A stretch of DNA of 64,000 nucleotides from Lomentospora prolificans (Eukaryota; Ascomycota; Sordariomycetes; Microascales; Microascaceae). The notes under the pieces were generated by a model. That model ran no database searches, had not been told where the DNA came from, and was given only the letters and a program-made list of their open reading frames with translations. Numbering within the stretch: position 1 is the first letter of the stretch; every line of letters begins with the position of its first letter. The translations under genes and the position numbers were made by a program. Positions 12,437 through 22,679 of this stretch are shown piece by piece. Location: positions 3,596,001-3,660,000 of the forward strand of contig JARFXM010000009.1 in assembly GCA_029532625.1 (NCBI GenBank), in the 5' to 3' direction.

Positions 12437-13304
12437 ATGGCGGACGTGCAAGATGCTTCGAGCAACGACCATCTCATCACCTCGGATAACCCAGACCACC
12501 CCGCGAATCTAATCCCTTCCCTGTGCGCCAAGTTCTGGACCTTAGGTTGGGTTACGGGAACAGGCGGTGGCTGTTCAATTCGCGACGAGTGAGTGACCTG
12601 CGCTCTGCCTCTTTCTCCTTCCATAACACTTTGCCTTGCCGATGCGCAACAAAAAACATCAGGCTTACTAGACGTCTTTGCCGCTCAGTGACCTCGTCTA
12701 CATTGCGCCGTCCGGTGTGCAAAAGGAGCTTATGAAGGCGACCGACATCTACGTCCTCTCTCTCCGCCTCCAGAACCCTCCTAGCCCCCGCACCTACCTC
12801 CGCTCACCACCCTGTGGCCGGCCTTCGCAGTGCACCCCGCTCTTCCTGGCCGCCTTCACGAAGCGCAATGCCGGCTGCTGTATCCACACGCACTCCCAGT
12901 GGGCCGTCCTCGTCACCCTCCTTCTCGAGTCCGATGCCGACTCCGGACGCCGCAAGGTTTTTGAAATCAACAACATCGAGCAGATCAAGGGCTTTGGCAA
13001 AGGCTTTACCAAGTCGGGAAACTTGGGATATCATGATACCCTGAGGATCCCTGTCATCGAGAATACCGCCCATGAGGAAGACCTCACCGAATTCATGGAG
13101 GAGGCCATGGAGGAGTTCCCGGATACATATGCTGTGCTGGTCAGAAGGCACGGTGTTTACGTTTGGGGCGACAACGTGCACAAAGCCAAGACCATGTGTG
13201 AGAGCCTGGACTACCTTTTCCAGCTGGCGGTAGAGATGCGGAAGCTCGGCATTCCGTGGATTAGCGATATTCCCGTCGTCCAGCCAAGGAGACTTCTTGC
13301 GTAA
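12437..13304 (+). CDS. MDE1: Methylthioribulose-1-phosphate dehydratase Mde1
   Basis: This zinc-dependent class II aldolase-type enzyme dehydrates 5-methylthioribulose-1-phosphate in the methionine salvage pathway, in the cytosol. There are two exons: 12437-12588 (ends at GTGAGT, phase 2) and 12689-13304. The join restores the family sequence [15 protein letters not shown], which fixes the acceptor. The product is 255 residues. Recognisable motifs are [23 protein letters not shown], the zinc-ligand pair in [20 protein letters not shown], and the third metal His in [10 protein letters not shown]. Length and motif order fit fungal Mde1. It is an enzyme of sulfur recycling, as is cystathionine gamma-lyase at 42.7 kb, but the two are not adjacent. 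Confidence 0.95.
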
Positions 13305-13428
13305 TACTAAGGAGTAGAAAGCACATCGGCGTTGCGGGCAGAATAGTGAAAGCTAGTATGTCGTATCTCGTAGTCTATTGGATTGATGTCTGGGTGGTAT
13401 GCCAATGTACTTGTATCTGGTTTTACAT

Positions 13429-14650
13429 TCATAATTCGTCCTTCGCATCAATTCTTTCATCCACAGAGCTGTCGGCCCCAATTGACGGTTCTCCGTCTCC
13501 AACACCTTCTACAATTCTCCCCACTTTCTCCATCATTGAATCCGGGTCTACTTCCGCCGCATCTCGTTGCTCCATTCCCACCTTTGCCGTTGGGAGGCTC
13601 TCGTCGGCGAGACCCTCGACAGACACCTTGTGTTCTTGCATGCCAACTTGGTCAGGAGCAATGGGCCGCTCACCACTACGGCTGACCGCATTGCTCACGC
13701 CGACAGACGTCCGGAACACCAATCGTAGTGGCAACCACATCAGCCACCATAGCGGTCCGTACATCCACCTTCGAAAAACGAGCCAGGCTAGAGTGATGAG
13801 TAGCATGTATAGCGACGTCTGCAGATACCATGTGTCGCTTTTCTGAGACTTGACTAGCGTGCCTAGAAGCTCCTTCGAGGATGACAGCATTGTGTCTAAC
13901 GACATGTAGGAGTCTCCAACCTGTGTTAGGGCACCGGAGGATTCTTCTAGTGTTTCGTGCGTAGCATTGCTCACGAGTAGAGCCTTCTCAATATTGTCGC
14001 GCAGTCGATGTAGGCCTCGCGTGGCCTCTGTGCTGGCGGCTACCACCTGCTGATCCTCTTCCGAGAGATTTGTGGCATGGTTCCTGCGGAAAGGAGGGTG
14101 AGCCGCACCGGTAGTCCCGTTTGTTTCGCCATCGATGAGTGATGTGCCTTGAGACACCGGCTCTGAATATGATTTGAGAAGGATCTCACGCTCCAGTCGT
14201 TGGGCGTCGATGAGGCTTTGTCGCGCGGCTAACTGAGCCTGTCGGAAGGAAGCTCGGTAACTAGAGGTTCTTCGTTCAGCTTTCGACTATATTAATATAA
14301 GCAGGCCGGCTATGCGAAACCTACACTGAGAGCTCTTTTTCCAGCCGGGCGAGAGAATCCTTCAGCCGGGTTTTCCGGTGTTCGGCATCGCTCCCTGGGC
14401 GGCCTGACGGGAGATCCTCCGCCTCCTCTTTCAAAATTTCAAGCTCATCCTCCTCCTCTCGTAAAATCTGGCTAATCTCGAAGCTCAGTTCCGCCGAGAC
14501 TGTGTTGTCTTCGTCAGCCCGTAAGGGCACTGCACCAGGGGTGAATTTGAGGTTGGAGAGCCGTTCAATTAGGTCTCGAAGCTGAGCCGTGGTCTCCTGC
14601 AAGGCTGTGAGTCGCTCCTGCAGCCCTTCTAGAGACATTGTGTCGAACAT
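13429..14650 (-). CDS. SEC20: ER-Golgi SNARE Sec20 with C-terminal KDEL
   Basis: Sec20 is a t-SNARE for retrograde Golgi-to-ER vesicles and works with Ufe1, Use1 and the Dsl1/Tip20 tether at the ER membrane. The exons (minus strand) are 14650-14327 and 14286-13429, 393 residues from the first ATG; a second ATG four codons later (MSLEGLQ) is an equally good start. The N-terminal part is helical and heptad-rich (EGLQERLTALQETTAQLRDL). A Sec20-type SNARE segment follows (EATRGLHRLRDNIEKALLVS, ETLEESSGALTQVGDSY). A hydrophobic membrane span follows (WYLQTSLYMLLITLAWLVF). The lumenal tail ends in KDEL, matching the ER-retrieval signal (HDEL) of yeast Sec20. It is divergently transcribed from mL53. 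Confidence 0.92.
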
Positions 14651-15018
14651 ATTGGTTCGGTATATATGGCGTTGGGCCAGGAATGTACGGTGCTAGATAT
14701 CCAGCTCGGGAACTGAGAAAGCTGTCCAGTCCAGTTCGACCAAGGTAGCGAAGTCAAGAGGGCGAGGTCATTGTGACTCGGTGTCAAGAAAGTTGCATTA
14801 CATAAGCAGGCCATGTTCCTGCATTGATTTCGCACCTCCGTGCAACCAAAAATTTGTTATGCAACCTCAAGCTTCACGAGAGGCGTAAACTTGAAGCACG
14901 GAATTGGTCAAACAAGGCCAGAGCCAGCCTTTCACCACTGATATACGCCTACGGAAAGAGCCGAGGAGCCAAGCACTAACGCCCATCAAGAAAAATTGTC
15001 GCCAATCGTACCGCCAAG
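14651..15018. promoter_or_regulatory. Shared divergent promoter of SEC20 and MRPL44
   Basis: The 368 bp between the two start codons must hold both promoters. No clear TATA box is visible on either side. No ORF of note is present. Confidence 0.5.
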
Positions 15019-15381
15019 ATGATCACCAAGTTTATGACCGAGATCTCGACCAAATTCAACCCCTTCTCGCCCTCTGCCCGGTCGGCGCGACTCTTCCTCT
15101 CCCTACTTCCTCCCAATGCGCGACAAACTATCGCCGTAAAGACTACTCTTTTGCCGCGGACTTCGACGGAACCCAGCTCCCTTAGTGTCAAGTTCAGTAC
15201 GTTTTCTACCCTGGGCGTGGCGTGCTCGGCAAAGAGATAGCGTTTGCTAACGTGGTAATTAACAGAGGATGGCAAGGAAATGAATTTCGACTGCGAGAAG
15301 CTTGGAATCAAGAGTCTTACGGAAGAAGTCGACCGACATTCGCGAAAGCTCCAGAAGCAGGCCGACTTGACGGATGGTTGA
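15019..15381 (+). CDS. MRPL44: Mitochondrial large-subunit ribosomal protein mL53 (Mrpl44)
   Basis: A small protein of the mitochondrial 54S ribosomal subunit. The exons are 15019-15196 and 15266-15381; the phase-1 join gives 97 residues. The N-terminal half reads TKFNPFSPSARSARLFLSLL and then LPRTSTEPSSLSVKF. The second exon gives KDGKEMNFDCEKLGIKSLTE and ends VDRHSRKLQKQADLTDG. This closely follows the fungal mL53 family, and the length is typical. No cleavable presequence is obvious, as is usual for this family. Confidence 0.92.
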
Positions 15382-16726
15382 GCCCAGGCGTGGATGGCGG
15401 CGAAACGCTCTGTGTCGAGTATCCTCGGCCATGTACATTATCAATGTCTCTATATATCCATACGCATAATGATACCCGTCACGACCTATAGACGAGTTAG
15501 GTTAGTTTGGGAACCTGCAAACCTACCTTTGCTGCATAGCTCCTGGTCGCTGGTGTTAATCGCGCCAACGGAGCAGAGGATCAGACTTTCCCGACATACC
15601 CGGCTCCGCCAGTCTGGAGAAATTCTGGGGTTATAGGGGGACAATCATGGGACAACCGCTGAGGTTGGCCCCAAAGCTTAAGGGACCATGAGCAATTGCA
15701 TACACACATGCATTATGAGGATGCGTGACTCGACTCTAGCCATATTGTAATTATCACACCCAAAACTTCATTTAAGATCGCATCGTAGAGTAAATTTGAG
15801 TGGAGGCTGGTAGACAGCATATTCCCCTCTCTTGATCGTGAGCTGCAAGCCCGCAGACCGTACGAAACACGCCGAACATGGCCATCAGCGAGGACAATCT
15901 TGATATGGCAATGAGCATGGGTGTTTTTTACCCACCATGTGGGTGCATTCGCGCTTGACAATACACATGAGCTCTAGTCATAGAATGACAATCGGATATT
16001 GGAAGCCGCTTCTTTGAAATCGGCCGACGTCTATTGGCGCTTTGGTGGCTTTAGAAAATTGTTGCGCTCACAACATAGTAGCCCCGGTTAGGACGACTTT
16101 CTCTCCACTGTTCGAGGCTATTGTAGAATCCTAAGCTTGAGTTGATATGTCTGGTAGGAGTTCGTTGGAAGCAAAACATCTAACATTACATCGAGGGAAT
16201 GCTGAGTCTATTCCTAGGCCCGAGTGCGTCTTTTTCGGAATAATACTGGTTTCCCAAACGACTGATGGGGGGTCAAGGTTGCATTCCTATTGGTCCTAGC
16301 GCCTCATGGTAAATATCTTTGATGTAAAGAAGGCCAAGGATGGTGCCATCGCTCCGATCTCCGCCGCATTCAGACCATTTCTCTCTTAGCTTCCCCCAGC
16401 CCGGTCGCCGGCATCGAAGGCCATCTTCAGACATACTGAGAGCTACGTACCACACACCCGAGGTAAAACCAACGGAGCCAGGAGAAAGACACCAGCCATC
16501 CTTCTTTAGCTTTCGGTACTGCGCAGCGGAGATAGCCTATCCACATACTGCCAGCTGTGCCCCCTAGCGCGCCTTGAAAAGCGTTGCCGAAACGGACGGT
16601 GCGAAGCAACGTCGCCCTGAAATTTTTCTTCCCATCTCCGGTCCCCAGTGTAGTTAGCCGGGTTGTCTACGAACCAAGCTCCCTAGACCGCATCTCCTTG
16701 ATACTTGCAGCCACGGTGCTGGTGGG
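15382..16726. other. Intergenic region between mL53 and pyrophosphatase
   Basis: Nothing is recognised. Several 60-80 codon frames overlap on both strands near 16273-16609 with no family resemblance. The right end leads into the pyrophosphatase promoter. Confidence 0.5.
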
Positions 16727-16733
16727 TATAAAT
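16727..16733 (+). promoter_or_regulatory. TATA box upstream of the pyrophosphatase gene
   Basis: TATAAAT lies 455 bp before the canonical ATG at 17182, with a long pyrimidine-rich leader between. It overlaps the first ATG (16732) of a long in-frame upstream extension, so a transcript initiated from this box would begin downstream of that ATG. Confidence 0.5.
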
Positions 16734-16820
16734 GACGCCACGAATCTCTCAGTCAGCACTCTCATCCACCCGCCTACACCGTCCCGCGCGTTCACTCGTA
16801 CTACCACTACAACGCTCCGC

Positions 16821-16895
16821 ATGCCCGCTGCACCCACTGTCCCAGTCGCACTTGCTGTCCCTGCCGTTGCCACGAGTTCAACTCCAGCCCAATAA
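16821..16895 (+). other. Upstream ORF in the pyrophosphatase leader
   Basis: A 24-codon ORF starts at ATG 16821 and ends at a stop at 16893-16895. It lies in a different frame from the pyrophosphatase, in the presumed leader. Its product is A/V/P/T-rich with no known function. If the leader starts near the TATA box, this uORF would be encountered before the main start and could reduce translation. Confidence 0.35.
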
Positions 16896-17181
16896 GATTT
16901 CCAGCGTAATAACCCTGTCCGGCGTCCACACTCTGACCAGCCGCCCCTTCTCGACTTGTAACACCGCCACACGTCCTCGTGCGTCTGGCAAAACTACCCC
17001 TCCCCCTCCTTGCCCTCTCCAGTCATTAACGCTGGCTCCTCCATCGATTAACACCACCTCCACCCCCACGACTCCCTTCTCAACCTCCACCATTCCTTCT
17101 CACCGCGTTTCTCAGATAGCTCGCCATCTGTCGAGCGCATCTTCGAGCTCAACACATCACTGTCCACCTCCACACTCCAAG

Positions 17182-18443
17182 ATGGCCTACTCCCTCCGCA
17201 AGGTCGGTGCTCCTCACACCTTGGAGCACCGCGTCTACATCGAGAAGGATGGCACTCCCGTCTCGCCCTTCCACGACATCCCTCTCTACGCCAATGCCGA
17301 GCAGACCATCCTCAACATGGTTGTTGAGATCCCCCGATGGACCAATGCCAAGCTGGAGGTGAGTTGATGCTATTTTTTTTTTTTTACTCTTTCCCGTTTT
17401 TTTTTTCTTCACTGCAGGGTAGCTGCTCTGCCCGTCCAAGCTACCCCTCCTGCTTTCGTTTGGGGAGCTTGCCGCTTCCGACTGCGGGGGGAATGAAGGC
17501 CGAGAAAAAAATTGAATCGTACTAACAATGCTTTTCACAGATCTCTAAGGAAGAGCTTCTCAACCCCATCAAGCAGGATACCAAGAAGGGCAAGCTTCGA
17601 TATGTCCGCAACTGCTTCCCCCACAAGGGTTACCTTTGGAACTACGGTGCCTTCCCTCAGGTATTTTCACGCCGCTACTCCACCACACAATCCTTATCCA
17701 ACACACATACTGACGGACTGGACTTCTAGACCTGGGAGGATCCCAACCATGTCCACCCCGAGACTAAGGCCAAGGGTGACAACGACCCTCTCGATGTCTG
17801 CGAAATCGGAGAGCTCGTCGGCTACACCGGCCAAGTCAAGCAGGTCAAGGTCCTCGGTGTCATGGCTCTTCTCGACGAGGAGGAGACTGACTGGAAGGTC
17901 ATCGTCATTGACGTCAACGACCCCTTGGCTCCCAAGTTGAACGACATCGAGGACGTCGAGCGCCATCTTCCCGGCCTCCTCCGAGCCACCAACGAGTGGT
18001 TCCGTATCTACAAGATCCCTGATGGCAAGCCTGAGAACCAGTTTGCCTTCACTGGCGAGTGCAAGAACAAGGAGTATGGATATTCTAGCCCCGTTATCAA
18101 TTTGTCTCTTTGATTCTTAGAACCTTACTGACATAATTGAACTATAGCTACGCCATGGATGTTGTCCGTGAGTGTGCTGAGGCTTGGGAGAAGCTCATCT
18201 CTGGCAAGACCCCTGCTGGTGATCTTTCCACGTATGTTTTGCTCCCCTGCGCTTGATCCTTCAGTGCTATTATAAGCTGTGCGCTAACTCTGAAACCCTA
18301 GCACCAATGTTACTGTTGAACACTCCCCAAGTCGTGTCAGCCCCTCGCAGCTGCCTCCCCTCCCTGCCCACCAGGACCTTCCTCCTGAGAAGATTGACAG
18401 CTCCATTGACAAGTGGTTCTTCATCAGCGGTGCCTCTGCCTAG
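17182..18443 (+). CDS. IPP1: Inorganic pyrophosphatase (family I)
   Basis: The enzyme hydrolyses pyrophosphate to phosphate and so drives biosynthetic reactions; it is normally a soluble, Mg-dependent homodimer. The exons are 17182-17358, 17541-17660, 17730-18073, 18148-18231 and 18302-18443, giving 288 residues. It starts [20 protein letters not shown]. It has the acidic metal-binding signature [13 protein letters not shown], the segment [13 protein letters not shown], and the C-terminal [13 protein letters not shown]. The length matches yeast Ipp1. The ATG at 17182 matches the usual start, but the frame stays open for 150 more codons upstream to ATG 16732. That stretch has no D or E, many R and S, and RPFSTC and RHLSSAS sites like mitochondrial cleavage sites; see findings. 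The first intron contains a T-rich run. Confidence 0.97.
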
Positions 18444-18944
18444 GCACCCTATATGTTGCACTAGAAGCAGCAACCATGAACGTCAGCACATAAGAAGCTG
18501 AAGAAAAAGACGCTAATCTAGCATAGTGTGAAGCTGAATTAAAAGTACCCTGATTCCAAGCTGACCATTGAGTTGATCCAAGACTACCAGTTTTGAACTT
18601 TAAGGCCTCTGTGGGCATCAGTGATGCTATTTGTGTTGCCTTTCTCTGTGCTACTACCCTGGACTGTCCCCCAAGTATGCGCTGCCAGACATCATCAAGA
18701 GAAAAAACCCTAAAATTGCCATAAATAGATCCATGAAACGCGAGTTCCCTGGACGAGGAAAGTGATAAAAAAAAAATGCTCGGGCGTATTCGTATCGTGC
18801 CCTTCTATATTCTATTATCCAGAGCGTAGGAGATTCTTAGGCGTATGGTTTCTAGCAAAAATATTCATAAAATGAAAGGGGTTGGTACAGTAACGGTATT
18901 ATACAAGAGAATATATGTCAGAGATCGCACCTTTAAGTCGCTTT
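18444..18944. other. Convergent 3' region of IPP1 and OCT1
   Basis: No gene is present. It holds the 3' UTRs and polyadenylation regions of two genes that face each other. A-rich and AATAAA-like stretches (for example ATAAATAG near 18722) are compatible with 3' ends. Confidence 0.5.
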
Positions 18945-21347
18945 TTAGGGGTGGAATTCGTCCTTGATACCCCAGCTGCCAACGATTGCCATCGCCTTTT
19001 CATCCCCAGCTGCGATTCTCCCATCACCAAGCGTATCGGCGAGGCATCGCCAGGGATCTCGACTCCCACCCCATTGTAAAAGCTTCTCTTTTAGCCACTC
19101 GCCGTTCTCCCGACTAATCGCGGCGCCGCTCTCGCCGGATTTGAAGACCACCCGCCAAACGCGCTCGGCGAGAACGCGATCGAATAGGTAGCTATAATAC
19201 GTGCTGCCATAGCCGTGGAGATGACCAAAGAAGCCGTGCCATGACGTCGATGGGTCGTCTCGCGGTCCAACGGCAAACTCGGCCTGGATTTGATGGTAAA
19301 CCTTGGAGGAGCTGAAATCGGGGTCGCAGACGATAGCCGAATGGTACGCCTGGTCCGCCATGGCAAGAATGATCTGCCGTTCGGTTTGGAGCCCCTCAAA
19401 GCGCTTAGACATGCGGACTCTGGCGGCTACCTGTTCGTATGGTACTGGCTCCCCGGTTTTCCAATGCCTTGCAAACAGGCTGAGAACTGTCGGGTCGACT
19501 GCAAAATGTTCCATCAGGGTAGACGGCAATTCGGCGAGATCTGTGGCACAGCGTGTGCCGGCGACTGTTTGAAAAGATGTCCTCGCGAGGAATGAGTGTA
19601 CTGCGTGGCCCATTTCGTGGAAGAGTGTCTCAACGTCTCGGCCAACGAGAGTGGCAGGGTCAGAGCCGCCGTGCCTGGTAAAGTCACAGACGAGGGCAAT
19701 CGTGGGTAACTGCTTTAGTATACCCCCTTCCCGCACCGCTTCCATACCATCGTTGGCTGCCATCTCGGCAGAGTCAAATTTGGGCAATCCTTCCCGGCCG
19801 GCGCCAAGTGCCACCTCTTCGATTTCGGTGTCCAAGATATCTCTCGAGCATCGAATGGTGTAGTGGGCTGGGTTCTGTGACTTTGCTTCACGGTAGAAAA
19901 GGTCACAATACAAAACGGCAAGTAATTCGCCATTTTCCGATACAACGTCTAGGCGGCGGACATCAGGATGCCAAACTTCGCCCGGTAGCGTTTCTCTGGG
20001 TACTAGTCGGATGCCGTATAGACGGTTATAAAGCATTGATAGGCCTTTGATAACGGTGCCCACTGAGAAGTAGTCGGAGAGTTGGTTCGAGGTAGGGCCG
20101 ATGCCTCTTATCGACTCGGCCTTCATTCTCTCTTTTACGCTTTGCGTACAAAACTCGCGATCCCAAGCGTTGAGGCCCCAGTGGTGCGGGCCCAGAAGAT
20201 CCCTCTTCACTTGCAAGAGGTCAGCCACTTCTTGCTGCACAATGGGTGCATTGTGTTTTTGGAGTGCCTTTAGGAACTGGACCACTGCACCCGGCGTCTT
20301 GGCCATCACCCGATCTTTCATATTTTGGTGCGCGAAGCTCTCGAACCCGGTAAGATTAGCCAACTCTCCCCGCAGCCTGAGCATTTCCTCTAGCAGGGCA
20401 ATCGTTTGGCGGGAGGCGGTGTTCGAAGCAAGGTATAGAGCTTTTCTGACATCCTCGTCCAGCACGCTTCTCAGCGCTGCTGTAGTAGTTCCATCCACAG
20501 AGCCTAAACGCACATATCCACCTCGGGTATTAGACGCGAGGATGTCTGGCCGTAGCCCCGTAAACTTTGCCGCTGGTAGCTGAACGTAGTACTTTTCGGG
20601 CGCCATCGTGCCAATAAACTCAGAGCCAACCTCGCTAATTTGCTGAGAAAGATCGACGAACTTCGACCTTACGTTTTCCGGAAGGTGCACGCCGGACTTC
20701 TCGAAGTCAATGCGCAGTGTCTTGGCCACGATCATTTCCTCCTCCGACCAACCCGCCGTGACCTCTGGCGTGTCCATCGCTTTACAGAGCTGGTCATTGA
20801 GGCCCGTGGTAGTATTAAGCTGATTCATGTATTGGTAAACTATGCTCCAGGCATCGTTGGCCGCGGTCTGGTACCGGTGATCCGGGTGCGTCATGCGCAC
20901 GAAGTCGCAGAGGTCGAGGACTCTGCATAGCAAATCGCTGAGCCGATCAAGGTTCCGTACAACCTGGCGGTATTCCTCGATAGTTGAGGCGTTCAGGATC
21001 CTGTCAACCAACACCGATGCCCTCTGGAGATTGTGATAAGCGAACACTTGGAACCCTTCTGGGCGTGTAAGATAACGATTCTTGAAGAGGCCGGCATTTT
21101 TGCCGCTCGGTCGTAGCCGAGAGCCCGGTGTTATCGAGGGGAACCAGTTTGACGAGCGGTCGGAATGGTCAAACACTTCGCGAATTACGTCGTGTTCGGA
21201 GGTTTCGGCGGTGGTCGAATAGCTCCACTGCGAAGTTTGCCGGGAGAGCGCCCATGGTTGCGGTGGTGCTCGAGAGGCGCGAAGTGGTGCTCCTGTTCGA
21301 AGGCAAGCTGAGCAAACACGCAGCTGGGGAGCAGCCGCCTTAAACAT
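18945..21347 (-). CDS. OCT1: Mitochondrial intermediate peptidase Oct1
   Basis: This M3-family metallopeptidase of the mitochondrial matrix removes an octapeptide (or a few residues) from precursors already cut by MPP. It is a single exon of 800 residues, the usual length. The N-terminus is Arg/Ser/Ala-rich without acidic residues for about 45 residues, as expected for a presequence. The zinc site is LFHEMGHAVHSF (HEXXH) near residue 577, followed by TDLAELPSTLMEHF with the third ligand. The C-terminal FFGHLHGYGSTYYSYLFDR is the M3 substrate-binding segment. It is head-to-head with mic26, 292 bp between starts, and tail-to-tail with the pyrophosphatase. Confidence 0.97.
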   Translation of the reverse strand: MFKAAAPQLRVCSACLRTGAPLRASRAPPQPWALSRQTSQWSYSTTAETSEHDVIREVFDHSDRSSNWFPSITPGSRLRPSGKNAGLFKNRYLTRPEGFQVFAYHNLQRASVLVDRILNASTIEEYRQVVRNLDRLSDLLCRVLDLCDFVRMTHPDHRYQTAANDAWSIVYQYMNQLNTTTGLNDQLCKAMDTPEVTAGWSEEEMIVAKTLRIDFEKSGVHLPENVRSKFVDLSQQISEVGSEFIGTMAPEKYYVQLPAAKFTGLRPDILASNTRGGYVRLGSVDGTTTAALRSVLDEDVRKALYLASNTASRQTIALLEEMLRLRGELANLTGFESFAHQNMKDRVMAKTPGAVVQFLKALQKHNAPIVQQEVADLLQVKRDLLGPHHWGLNAWDREFCTQSVKERMKAESIRGIGPTSNQLSDYFSVGTVIKGLSMLYNRLYGIRLVPRETLPGEVWHPDVRRLDVVSENGELLAVLYCDLFYREAKSQNPAHYTIRCSRDILDTEIEEVALGAGREGLPKFDSAEMAANDGMEAVREGGILKQLPTIALVCDFTRHGGSDPATLVGRDVETLFHEMGHAVHSFLARTSFQTVAGTRCATDLAELPSTLMEHFAVDPTVLSLFARHWKTGEPVPYEQVAARVRMSKRFEGLQTERQIILAMADQAYHSAIVCDPDFSSSKVYHQIQAEFAVGPRDDPSTSWHGFFGHLHGYGSTYYSYLFDRVLAERVWRVVFKSGESGAAISRENGEWLKEKLLQWGGSRDPWRCLADTLGDGRIAAGDEKAMAIVGSWGIKDEFHP

Positions 21348-21639
21348 TATAAAGATGGGCCGCCTATGAGAAACATCTAAAAGGCCTCAATATTCGCACT
21401 CACAAAAGGTCAGCAGATCGGAACAGTCTGCCTCAACCCCTACCAAGTCGCTCGTTTTTTTGGTGCTTAAACATCGTCTTGATCCCCATCAAGCCGAGGG
21501 TAAAGAATAACCGAATTTCAGCCGCAACCTTGAGCAACTTTCTTCCGATACGTACTTGGGCCGACTAATTCTCGCGACATCATCCGGACTTTCTCAACTG
21601 ATGTAAATTGGCAACCTAAAGCTCCCAATTGAGCGCAAG
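21348..21639. promoter_or_regulatory. Shared divergent promoter of OCT1 and mic26
   Basis: Only 292 bp separate the two start codons, so the promoters must overlap. Both products are mitochondrial, which makes shared control plausible. No TATA box is evident. Confidence 0.5.
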
Positions 21640-22442
21640 ATGGTCGCAAAAGTGCTACTGCAACGGGTACGTTCTATTCATACCGTCCACGCTAGAGTTA
21701 TGGAACACTAATTAACCCGCTCTTAGAGCGCGGTGGCGCCAGTCACGGCCACCCTAATCTTGGGAGGTTTCGCCCTCCAGCCGAGAACAGCCCACGCCGA
21801 AGCTCCGTCTCGAAAGCCCATCTATGACGACCTCGAAGACCTCCCCCCGCCAATATTGAACCGGCCACCACGTCCTCTCCGCGTACGGCAAACCCTCAGG
21901 CTCCGGTCGAAGAAACTCCTCGCCGCCCCACACCCACAGATCGATTAGCCGTCGAGATCGGTAAGGCACGCATGTTTCTCTATCGCCAAGCCGTAACCGC
22001 CGAGGATGCCGTCAACCGCACTGTCGACAGGGCCTTCAACCTCGAGCAGTCGTTCACTAACACGATTGCGTCGCTCGCACCGCCCAAGGAGAGTGGAGAG
22101 AAGCTCATGCCAGGCGCCGTCTACGTCCTCGTCGCTGCCATGGCTGGAAGCATCCTTGCGAGGAACAGAAACGTCCTCCTAAGGGCCACCGCTCCTCTGG
22201 CGCTTGGCACTGGTGCCGCCTGGGTCGTCCTCCCCGTCACCACAAACAACGTCTCGAACCTAGCGTGGAAGTACGAGCAGAGATTCCCTGCTGTTGCCTC
22301 CACCCACACCAAGGTCCGAGAGTCAATTGAACAGGGATGGCATTTCGCCAAGGTACACAAGGATATCGGTCTTCAGTACGTTGATAATACTGTATCGAAT
22401 GCAAGGGAGACAGTCGAGAGTTGGGTTAGGAAGGGCAAATAA
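21640..22442 (+). CDS. MICOS subunit Mic26/Mic27 (ApoO family), reading frame interrupted
   Basis: A protein of the inner mitochondrial membrane that, with the MICOS complex, shapes crista junctions. Exon 1 is 21640-21666 (MVAKVLLQR) and exon 2 starts at 21727. The N-terminal part in the first frame runs from AVAPVTATLILGGF, through AHAEAPSRKPIYDDLED. The rest is in another frame: EETPRRPTPTDRLAVEIGKA, MFLYRQAVTAEDAVNR, SFTNTIASLAPPKESGEKL and the hydrophobic PGAVYVLVAAMAGSILARN, ending NARETVESWVRKGK. The change of frame occurs in or just after the six-C run at 21843-21848: the second frame already makes sense from PANIEPATTSS onward. A single base indel there would rejoin the halves. No intron with usual signals explains it. 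It may be a homopolymer sequencing error or a recent mutation. Confidence 0.85.
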
Positions 22443-22679
22443 AAAGGGCACCTGGAGCGGGATTATCTTGTACAATGACTTTCAAATAGACCTTGAGTAC
22501 ACGTTTCTTTTGTATTATTTATAAAGTGTACCCGACAAAAGCCGTCGAACAGTGTGCTCTCAGTGGCAGTGAAAATGTGATTCCAAAAGATGGCAGTCTA
22601 TAACCGAATGTGCCAGTCCCTAACCCTCTGTAACGCCACCCAAATGTTTCAGTTGCGTCGTATCGTTCCTCCTAGTTTT
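22443..22679. other. Convergent 3' region of mic26 and DUS2
   Basis: No gene is present; it holds the 3' ends of two convergent genes. Confidence 0.5.

Noticed and set aside
12678..12688. Upstream extension of Mde1 exon 2 (PLS before DLVYIAPS)
   Set aside because: Using the nearer CTAG acceptor shifts the frame; the AG at 12687-12688 restores the conserved [11 protein letters not shown].
21874..21939. A possible 66-nt intron (GTCCTC donor to CCCACAG acceptor) to explain the mic26 frame change
   Set aside because: It would rejoin the frames, but the donor is poor, no branch point is visible, and it would remove the TPTD segment that I expect to be conserved. A single indel in the C run explains more.
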